A DNA stretch of 7,109 bases from Myxococcaceae bacterium (GTDB lineage: Bacteria; Myxococcota; Myxococcia; Myxococcales; Myxococcaceae), in assembly GCA_018262385.1 (NCBI GenBank), contig JAGSPQ010000636.1:1-7109 (forward strand), read 5' to 3'. Positions 1 through 7,109 of the stretch are shown piece after piece. How positions within the stretch are numbered: the first letter of the stretch is position 1; each line of letters opens with the position of its first letter. The position numbers and the translations under genes are program-made. The notes under the pieces are model-generated. The model did not search any database. It worked only from the letters and a program-made list of their open reading frames with translations, and had not been told where the DNA came from.

Positions 1-182
1 GATGCGTCCCCCGCGTCGTCGGCGACGAGGAAGCACACCTTGTGAACCGGGTGGCAAGAGACCGGCTCGCCCTTGCTCCTCGCCAGGCAGTCCGCATCAC
101 TGCTGCAGCGCGGAAGGCTCTCACACCCGGTCAGGGCGGTGACGACGAACAGGCAACCCAGACTGGCAACGATTGAACGCAT
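1..182 (-). CDS. Cysteine-rich lipoprotein, N-terminal part (cut by window edge)
   Basis: Reading leftwards from ATG at 182-180, the frame is open for 60 residues to the window edge. The N-terminus MRSIVASLGCLFVVTALTGC is a lipoprotein signal peptide: one Arg, a hydrophobic stretch, then lipobox LTGC, so Cys20 should be lipidated and the protein anchored in the envelope. The mature part holds five further cysteines (residues 26, 32, 43, 50 and the lipidated Cys20 nearby) in the pattern C-SSDAD-C...C...C, a spacing common in small disulfide-rich myxobacterial surface proteins. The start is supported by a purine-rich GGGGGAAG ending a few bases upstream (about 185-192). It lies 68 bp downstream of kdsC on the same strand, with a strong hairpin between, so it may be a separate unit or a weakly expressed distal gene. 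Function unknown; the C-terminal part lies outside the window. Confidence 0.7.
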   Translation of the reverse strand, partial: MRSIVASLGCLFVVTALTGCESLPRCSSDADCLARSKGEPVSCHPVHKVCFLVADDAGDA

Positions 183-196
183 TGCTTCCCCCAAAC

Positions 197-238
197 GCGA
201 TTTCGCAGCGCCCTTCTACGGGCTTGTGCGAAATGCGC
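197..238 (-). terminator. Long intercistronic hairpin downstream of kdsC (possible terminator or attenuator)
   Basis: ATTTCGCA at 200-207 pairs perfectly with TGCGAAAT at 227-234. Inside it GCCC (210-213) pairs with GGGC (220-223) around a 6-base loop, with a small 2/3-base internal loop between the stems. Beyond one unpaired base, GCG (197-199) can pair with CGC (236-238). It starts about 13 bases after the kdsC stop. In the transcribed direction only TTT follows, not a full T-tract, so it is not a textbook intrinsic terminator; it could be a partial terminator, an mRNA-stability element, or a structure separating the Kdo operon from the lipoprotein gene. The pairing is directly seen; the role is inferred. 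Confidence 0.5.
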
Positions 239-250
239 AAATCGGATCGC

Positions 251-780
251 TCAGGCGTTGCGCATCGCATCCAGCGCGAGCTGCCAACGCCCCTGCGCCT
301 TCAACACCCGCTCGACGAAGTCGCGCGCCGCGCCGTGGCCGCCGTTGAGCTTGCTGACGAAGTCCGCTGCCTGCCGCACCTCGAGCGCTGCGTCGGCGGG
401 GCAGGCGGTCAGGCCGGCCAGCTCCATCGGGGGCAGGTCGTTGGTGTCGTCGCCCATGTACGCGCAGTCCGACGGCTTGAAGCCGAGCGAGGTGCACAGC
501 GTCTGCAGCCCGGGCGCCTTGTACTTCTGCCCCTGGAGCACCGCCGCCAGCTTCAGCTCTTCCCCGCGGATGGCGACGATCTTCGAGGTGCGCGCGGTGA
601 GCACCGCCGACGGCAGCCCAGTGAGCCGCGCCATCACCAGCGAGTGGCCGTCCTTCACGTTGAAGCGCTTGAACGCCTCGCCGTCGGGCCCGTAGTACAG
701 CCCGCCGTCGGTGAGCACGCCGTCGACGTCGAACACCAGCAGCTTGATTCCGCGCGCCGCCTTGTTGAATGCCGCCGGCG

Positions 781-784
<4 letters not shown>
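251..784 (-). CDS. kdsC: 3-deoxy-D-manno-octulosonate 8-phosphate phosphatase KdsC
   Basis: Hydrolyses Kdo-8-phosphate to Kdo and phosphate in the cytoplasm, the third step of Kdo synthesis for lipopolysaccharide. The 177-residue product matches the small cap-less HAD phosphatase form (E. coli 188). HAD motif I is DVDGVLTDG (residues 19-27; nucleophile Asp19, acid/base Asp21), motif II Thr63 in LTARTS, motif III Lys89 in QGQKYK, and motif IV GDDTND (111-116) with magnesium-binding aspartates. A C-terminal GGHGAARDFVE segment fits the family. Motif II usually reads TGR; here it is TAR, a mild change. The chosen ATG at 784-782 overlaps the kdsA TGA as ATGA; an upstream in-frame start would lie deep inside kdsA and lacks family support. 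There is no clear ribosome binding site, and a hairpin touches the start codon, so translation is probably coupled to kdsA. Confidence 0.95.
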
Positions 785-3290
<2,506 letters not shown>

Positions 3291-3804
3291 ATGAGAGCGC
3301 CGGTCCTGCTCGCCTGCTTGCTGGTCTTTTCGGCGGAGGCCGCGGGGAAGAGGGCGAAGAAGGCTCCCCCGCCGCCGCCCCCGGTGCTGACCGCTCCGTC
3401 GGAGAAGCTGGCAGACGCGATGGGGAGCAAGGCCGCCGAGATGCTGGCCGCAGCGACGAAGTTCGAGATCGCCCGCACCAGCTATACCCAGGGGATCCGG
3501 CCCGCGCCGGACAAGGCGATCGGCTCGGACTTCCAGCGCGAGTCGGCCTGGAAGGAGCTGCCCAAAGCCGAGGTCGAGAAGTTCAAGGCGATCTTCTACG
3601 ACGAGAAGTCGTTTCGCCTCGCGGCCAACGTCTCGGGCTGCAACTTCGTGCCGGACGTGGTGTTTCAGCTCACCAGCGCCAGCCTCGACACCCAGCAGCG
3701 CCGTCCCCGGGATGGCGTTGGACCTGAAGCCGGGGCGCAAGAAGCTGCTCGAGTTGGTGAAGGCGCTGCTGCCCCAGGACGCCCAGCTGCGCGAGCTGAA
3801 GTAA
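3291..3804 (+). CDS. Small exported hypothetical protein with a disrupted C-terminal reading frame
   Basis: ATG at 3291 follows AGGTG by seven bases and gives MRAPVLLACLLVFSAEAAG, a short signal peptide with likely cleavage after AEAA, then a basic stretch and six prolines. The body (about residues 35-130) is soluble and charged, with ESAWKELPKAEVEKF and a CNFVPDVVF segment. I do not recognise a named domain. After LTSASLDT (about 3690) this frame turns into Arg/Ala/Gly-rich, non-biological-looking sequence and runs to 3830 across the end of ppa. The +1 frame over 3694-3801 instead reads SSAVPGMALDLKPGRKKLL and ends ELVKALLPQDAQLRELK at TAA 3802-3804, four bases before the ppa stop. The real C-terminus is thus probably in that frame, with a frame break between about 3688 and 3712. 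Removing one base, for example from CCC at 3691-3693, would give a 170-residue protein. The cause may be mutation, a short internal deletion, or a sequence error. It sits opposite to and between ppa and pyrG. Confidence 0.6.
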
Positions 3805-3808
3805 CGCG

Positions 3809-4414
3809 CTACGGGAACTTCGCCCGGTAGTCCTCGAGGCTGCAGCGGATGACCTCCAGCGCCTCGTCCCGCCCGTAGATCTCGGGGATCTCGGTGGCCG
3901 GCTGGGTCAGGTCGGGCGACTGCTTGTAGGTGAGGAAGTAGTGGCGGAGCCGATCGACCAGCGCGACCGGCGCGTCGAGGATGTCCTTGTAGGCGCCGTA
4001 GACGTTGTCGCCTTTGAGCACGGCGACGATCTTGTCGTCCGCCTCCATCCCGTCGATCATCCGCAGCCCGCCGATCGGCACCGCGGGCACCAGCAGGTTG
4101 CCGTGGGAAATCGGCTTCTCGGTCAGCACGCAGACGTCGAGCGGATCTCCGTCGCCTATGATCCCCGGCCGGTTGAGCCGTTCGGCGCAGCGCGCGGCGA
4201 CCCGTTCGGCGCAGTAGGTGCGGGGGATGAAGCCGTAGAGGGTGGGCGGCACGCTGGAGAACTTCTGCGGGCGGTCGACCCGCAGCAGGCCCGAGTCCTT
4301 GTCGAGCTCGTATTTCACCGCGTCGGTGGGGACCATCTCGATGTAGCAGATGAAGACTTCGGGCCCGCCCGGGAGGATCCCGTGCCACGGGTGGGCGGTG
4401 AACGGTTGATTCAT
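3809..4414 (-). CDS. ppa: Family I inorganic pyrophosphatase Ppa
   Basis: Hydrolyses pyrophosphate to two phosphates in the cytoplasm with magnesium. The 201-residue protein has the family I active site: VKYELDKDSG with Lys34 and Glu36, Arg48, PPTLYGFIPRTYC around Tyr60, signature GDGDPLDVCV with Asp88, Asp90 and Asp93, then MIDGMEADDKIVAVL with Asp121, Asp126 and Lys128, and YFLTYK with Tyr163-Lys164. It is longer than the E. coli enzyme (176), mainly through an insert of about 15 residues (AERVAARCAERLNRPG) between the Tyr60 loop and the aspartate signature, plus N-terminal residues. ATG at 4414 lies 19 bases after the kdsB stop; the spacer holds an 8-base palindrome GGCTAGCC (4424-4431) and no good ribosome binding site. 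Following kdsB, whose reaction releases pyrophosphate, it likely helps drive CMP-Kdo formation. Its stop is four bases from that of the convergent small gene, leaving no room for a separate terminator. Confidence 0.96.
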   Translation of the reverse strand: MNQPFTAHPWHGILPGGPEVFICYIEMVPTDAVKYELDKDSGLLRVDRPQKFSSVPPTLYGFIPRTYCAERVAARCAERLNRPGIIGDGDPLDVCVLTEKPISHGNLLVPAVPIGGLRMIDGMEADDKIVAVLKGDNVYGAYKDILDAPVALVDRLRHYFLTYKQSPDLTQPATEIPEIYGRDEALEVIRCSLEDYRAKFP

Positions 4415-4433
4415 GGGGGCGCAGGCTAGCCCG

Positions 4434-5186
4434 TCAGGGCGGGTAGGTTTTCGGCAGTTTCAGCAGCGCCGCCTCGGCGAGCGGGAGGTCGGCCGGGGAA
4501 TCGACCGCCTGCCCGCGATGCTTCGTCTCGCAGCAGAGGATCCGGATCCCGTGGCCGAGCGCGCGCAGCTGCTCGAGGCTCTCGGCCTGCTCGAGCGCGG
4601 TGGGGGGAAGGGCGGCCAGCTGCAGCAGCGTGTGGCGCCGGTAGCCGTAGATTCCCAGGTGCGCCCAGCGCGGCACCCCCGCCTTCGGATCGCGCGCGAA
4701 CGGCAGGTCGGCCCGGGAGAAGTAGAGCGCGTGGCCGGACTGATCGCGCACCACCTTCACCACGTTCGGGTTGCCGCGCTCGGCCTCGTCGAGCGGGCGG
4801 ACCAGGGTGGCCATCGCCACCTGCGGGTCCTTGAACGCCTGGCCGAGGATCCACAGCGCCTCGGGGTGAATCGCCGGCTCGTCGCCCTGCACGTTGACCA
4901 GCACGTCGTCGTCGGCACCCGGGCGGCGCTGGGCGACCTCCGCCACCCGGTCGGTGCCCGAGGGGTGGGCGGGCGAGGTCAGCTCGACGGTGCCGTGGAA
5001 CGCCTTCACCGCGTCGGCGATCCGCCCGTCGTCGGTGGCGATCACCACCTCGTCGAAGGTGCGCGCCTCGAGGCAGCGATCCCAGACGTGCTGGATCATC
5101 GGCTTGCCGCTGATCAGCGCCAGCGGCTTGCCGGGGAAGCGGGCGGCGGCGTGCCGCGCGGGAATGATGGCGATTAGGCGCGGCAT
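4434..5186 (-). CDS. kdsB: CMP-Kdo synthetase (3-deoxy-manno-octulosonate cytidylyltransferase) KdsB
   Basis: Transfers CMP from CTP to Kdo, giving CMP-Kdo and pyrophosphate; CMP-Kdo is the short-lived donor used by Kdo transferase on lipid A. The 250-residue protein matches the family length (E. coli 248). It starts IAIIPARHAAARFPGKPL (5-22), the nucleotide-binding loop in which Arg16 and Lys20 fit the consensus, although a usual Ser in the loop is Ala. It continues with PMIQHVWDR (29-37), VVIATDD (47-53), HPSGTDRV (74-81), VNVQGDEP (97-104, metal-binding Asp102), NPNVVKVV (139-146), HLGIYGYRR (176-184), ESLEQLRAL (202-210) and a C-terminal VDSPADL with the second metal ligand at about Asp229. 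The ATG at 5186 is the natural start (MPRLIAIIPAR); no clear ribosome binding site is visible. It heads the kdsB-ppa pair and is divergent from the coiled-coil gene. Confidence 0.96.
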   Translation of the reverse strand: MPRLIAIIPARHAAARFPGKPLALISGKPMIQHVWDRCLEARTFDEVVIATDDGRIADAVKAFHGTVELTSPAHPSGTDRVAEVAQRRPGADDDVLVNVQGDEPAIHPEALWILGQAFKDPQVAMATLVRPLDEAERGNPNVVKVVRDQSGHALYFSRADLPFARDPKAGVPRWAHLGIYGYRRHTLLQLAALPPTALEQAESLEQLRALGHGIRILCCETKHRGQAVDSPADLPLAEAALLKLPKTYPP

Positions 5187-5267
5187 CCGGCGGGTCTTAG
5201 CCCGGAGATTTCTTTCTCACCACTCACTTATCGGCATTGGGTTGAGGCGGCGGGGGATGATCATAAA
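5187..5267. promoter_or_regulatory. Divergent intergenic region between kdsB and the coiled-coil gene
   Basis: An 81-bp region less GC-rich in its middle than the flanking genes. On the plus strand TTGAGG (5242-5247) and TAAAGT (5264-5269), 16 bases apart, each match four of six consensus bases; if used, transcription would start close to the ATG at 5277 and the mRNA would be nearly leaderless. Alternatively GGGGGATG (5251-5258) acts as a ribosome binding site for GTG at 5268, which excludes that promoter. For kdsB I find no convincing boxes; a short stem CGGG/CCCG (5191-5194 with 5201-5204) lies just before its ATG. Confidence 0.3.
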
Positions 5268-6218
5268 GTGCGCCCCATGACTGGAAAAATCGATCGCCTC
5301 CCCAACGCGGCCCGTCCCCGGGTCGAGCGCACCCAGGTGGAGACGCCGACCAGGACCGCGGCGGTCTCGCGGGTGGCTCCGGGGGTGAAGAACGCGTTCA
5401 GCAACGGCACCCCGAGCGCGATCGGCTCGGGCGGCGAAGGCCAGCACCTGGCCCGCACCGCGGGGCCCGACGCGCTGTGGGGCAAGTCGCCCGAGCGCGG
5501 GCCGAACATGGATCCGCACCAGTTCGACAAGCTCACCCCGGCCCAGCGGCAGGAGAAGCTGACCGAGCTGCGCGCCCACCGCGACGAGCTGCACGTGAAG
5601 ATCCTCGAGCGGGTGGTCGAGCTCGACAAGCAGTGGCAGAGCGCGCCCACCGCGACGAAGGAAGAAGCGCTCAAGCACTACGCCGAGACCAGCGAGGCGC
5701 TGGATCCGCAGACTGCCCAGGAGCTGCGCGGGATGCTGCGGCAGGCGGAGGTCGCCCAGCGGCGCATCGATCGGCTGCGGACGAGCCGCGACGGAATGCC
5801 GCCGGCGCGCCACGCCACCGCCGAGACCCGGGCCCGCCGGGCCGAGCTGAACAAGGAGCTGCGGGCGGCGCGCAAAGAGCACAAGGAGGCGGTCAAAGAG
5901 GCGACCGCGGTGGTGGACGAGAAGGGGCTGAAGATCGACCGCCTCGCGGTGACCGAGCAGGTGATCGACCCCAGCGCGCCGAAGGCGAGCGAGGGCACCT
6001 CGCTGCTGGGGATGGTGAAGAACTTCTTCAAGTTCACCTGGCTGAGCGACTTCCTCTTCTCGACGATCATCGACTTCCAGGACCGCAGCTCGGAGAAGTA
6101 CGTCCACGAGGCGGCGCGGCAGCGCGAGGCCGCCGACACCGCGGCCCACCTGCAGAAGATCGACCACCGCGAGGCGATCATCAAGCTGGCGAACGCCGCC
6201 GAGCTGGCGAAGCGGTAG
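5268..6218 (+). CDS. Unrecognised coiled-coil-rich protein
   Basis: A 316-residue protein of no family I recognise. It has no signal peptide. Residues 1-80 are disordered-looking, rich in Pro, Arg, Thr and Gly. Residues 86-225 are highly charged helix with heptad-like stretches (QRQEKLTELRAHRDELHVK and AELNKELRAARKEHKEAVKE), broken by a Gly-Met-Pro-Pro turn near 176. Residues 245-270 (SLLGMVKNFFKFTWLSDFLF and following) form the only hydrophobic, aromatic patch, looking amphipathic rather than a clear membrane span. Residues 271-316 are charged helix again. Codon use matches its neighbours (strong G/C third positions), so it is a real coding gene. GTG at 5268 has GGGGGATG seven bases upstream; the alternative ATG at 5277 has no good site but suits a leaderless message. 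The TAG at 6216-6218 abuts the stop of the convergent FG-GAP gene. A disordered N-terminus plus helical hairpins could suit a scaffold, an exported substrate or a membrane-associated protein; this is speculation. Confidence 0.75.
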   Translation: MRPMTGKIDRLPNAARPRVERTQVETPTRTAAVSRVAPGVKNAFSNGTPSAIGSGGEGQHLARTAGPDALWGKSPERGPNMDPHQFDKLTPAQRQEKLTELRAHRDELHVKILERVVELDKQWQSAPTATKEEALKHYAETSEALDPQTAQELRGMLRQAEVAQRRIDRLRTSRDGMPPARHATAETRARRAELNKELRAARKEHKEAVKEATAVVDEKGLKIDRLAVTEQVIDPSAPKASEGTSLLGMVKNFFKFTWLSDFLFSTIIDFQDRSSEKYVHEAARQREAADTAAHLQKIDHREAIIKLANAAELAKR

Positions 6219-7109
6219 CTACGGGAAGGCGATCGCGGCCGCCGGATCGCCCTGGGTGAGCCGGTAGAACTTCCGGGCTGCGAGCCCGCGCCAGGTCTGG
6301 GTGGTGAGCTGGGCATTGGGCCAGCGCACGGTGACCTCGTCGATCGCCGGGCAGCCGCCGAGCCCGAAGTGGACCACGGTGTCGTTCTGCATTCCCATGT
6401 GGCCGTAGCCGCCGCCGACCTCGCGGGTCCAGCTGCGGCCGCCGGCCTCACCCCGTCGCCGGCCAGCTCGAGCAGCAGCCACGCGCCCGGCGCCCCCTGG
6501 TTCTCGTAGAGGTGCACCTCGTTCGCCTTCCAGGTCAGCGCGCAGTCGCGGGCGGTGCCGCTGCCGACCACCACGTCGAGATCTCCGTCGCGATCGAAGT
6601 CGGCGATCGCCAGCCCGCTCACGCAGGCGTGGTGCAGGCCCCAGCTCTGGCCGCGCTCGCTGAAGGTCTGGTCGGGCAGCTGGTGAAAGACGAGGCCGAA
6701 TTGATCCGGGTAGTCGCTGGCGGCGACCATCACCTCCTGGCGGCCGTCGTTGTCGAGGTCTCCTCCGGCGGCCATCAGCCCGCCCTCGTTCCAGCCGCCG
6801 GGGTGCGGCCAGATCATCCCGGTCGCCGCGTTGCCGGGGCGAGCGAGCTGGAGGTTGCCCGGGGTCGAGTTGTTGACCAGCAGCGCCGAGCTGTCGGAGC
6901 TGGCGCCGATGTGCCAGTGGCGGATCGCGGCGGTGTAGAGATCGTTGTCGCCGTCGTTGTCGACGTCGCCGCACCAGGTGGTGAAGTGGTTGCCGTTGAG
7001 GCGGAAGGGCTGATCGTCCGAGCCCACTCCCCAGTACGCGCCGGCGGGATTCGGGCAGCTGATCACCGGCGGCGCTGCTCCGATGCAGTCGGCCTGGGTC
7101 GGGTTGACG
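6219..7109 (-). pseudogene. FG-GAP repeat / ASPIC-UnbV surface protein, C-terminal part, frameshifted
   Basis: The frame is open from the right edge (its start is outside) leftward to about 6450. It carries three FG-GAP-type, calcium-binding loops: DVDNDGDND (about 6941-6967), DLDNDGRQE (about 6734-6763) and DFDRDGDLD (about 6575-6604), each followed by a hydrophobic strand, as in integrin-like beta-propellers. After WLLLELAGDGV (to 6449) the frame turns to Ala/Pro/Arg/Ser-rich noise. A second frame beginning near 6448 carries EAGGRSWTREVGGGYGHMG, QNDTVVHFGLGGC and VTVRWPNAQL, the C-terminal ASPIC/UnbV domain, ending in IAFP and TAG (6221-6219). The two halves form one CRTAC1-like extracellular protein. 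The usual ASPIC start, V-N-R-x-A-I-G-A-R-V, is absent at the junction, so a short deletion of about 34 bases could explain both the gap and the frame change. Such proteins are usually secreted and calcium-binding; their roles are mostly unknown. It may be a true pseudogene or a sequence error. Confidence 0.8.

Noticed and set aside
3691..3712. Programmed +1 frameshift site in the small exported gene
   Set aside because: No slippery run with a stop codon in the zero frame or a stimulating structure that I can identify; mutation or sequence error is simpler.
4424..4431. 8-base palindrome GGCTAGCC between kdsB and ppa as an operator
   Set aside because: Too short and too easily expected in GC-rich DNA to claim a regulator site.
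5217..6167. Minus-strand open frame of 316 codons opposite the coiled-coil gene
   Set aside because: Leu/Arg/Val-rich mirror of the plus-strand gene with no motif; third-position GC bias supports the plus strand.
5678..6448. Continuation of the FG-GAP frame to 5678
   Set aside because: After 6449 the sequence loses all similarity to the ASPIC domain, which continues in another frame and stops at 6219; the rest is antisense to the coiled-coil gene.

Overview
The window looks like a chromosomal segment from a high-GC Gram-negative bacterium, most likely a myxobacterium-like member of the Myxococcota (former Deltaproteobacteria). Evidence for Gram-negative: a nearly complete set of genes for Kdo, the inner-core sugar of lipopolysaccharide. 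Evidence for a myxobacterial flavour: very high GC with strong third-position bias, a cysteine-rich lipoprotein of the C-x-(S/T)-D-x-D-C type, an FG-GAP/ASPIC-UnbV surface protein, and lineage-restricted hypothetical proteins. The taxonomic call is an inference from style, not from a marker gene.

Layout, left to right. 1-182 (minus): start of a cysteine-rich lipoprotein cut by the window edge. 197-238: a strong hairpin between that gene and kdsC. 251-3221 (minus): a tight operon pyrG-kdsA-kdsC, both junctions being 4-base ATGA stop/start overlaps. 3222-3290: divergent promoter region. 3291-3804 (plus): a small exported hypothetical protein whose reading frame is broken near its C-terminus. 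3809-5186 (minus): kdsB followed by ppa, 19 bases apart. 5187-5267: second divergent intergenic region. 5268-6218 (plus): an unrecognised coiled-coil-rich protein. 6219-7109 (minus): the C-terminal part of an FG-GAP/ASPIC-UnbV protein, with a frameshift and an apparent short deletion in the ASPIC domain, running off the right edge.

The minus-strand genes form one metabolic module. KdsA condenses phosphoenolpyruvate and arabinose-5-phosphate to Kdo-8-phosphate, KdsC removes the phosphate, PyrG makes CTP, KdsB joins CTP and Kdo to CMP-Kdo with release of pyrophosphate, and Ppa destroys that pyrophosphate and pulls the reaction forward. The arabinose-5-phosphate isomerase (KdsD) is the one pathway enzyme not seen here.

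I see no mobile element, CRISPR array, tRNA, rRNA, or clearly new defence or biosynthetic system. The best leads are an aspartate in KdsA where characterised enzymes have the metal-binding cysteine or an asparagine, two genes that each seem broken in a similar way, an orphan coiled-coil protein, and a hairpin directly against the kdsC start codon.
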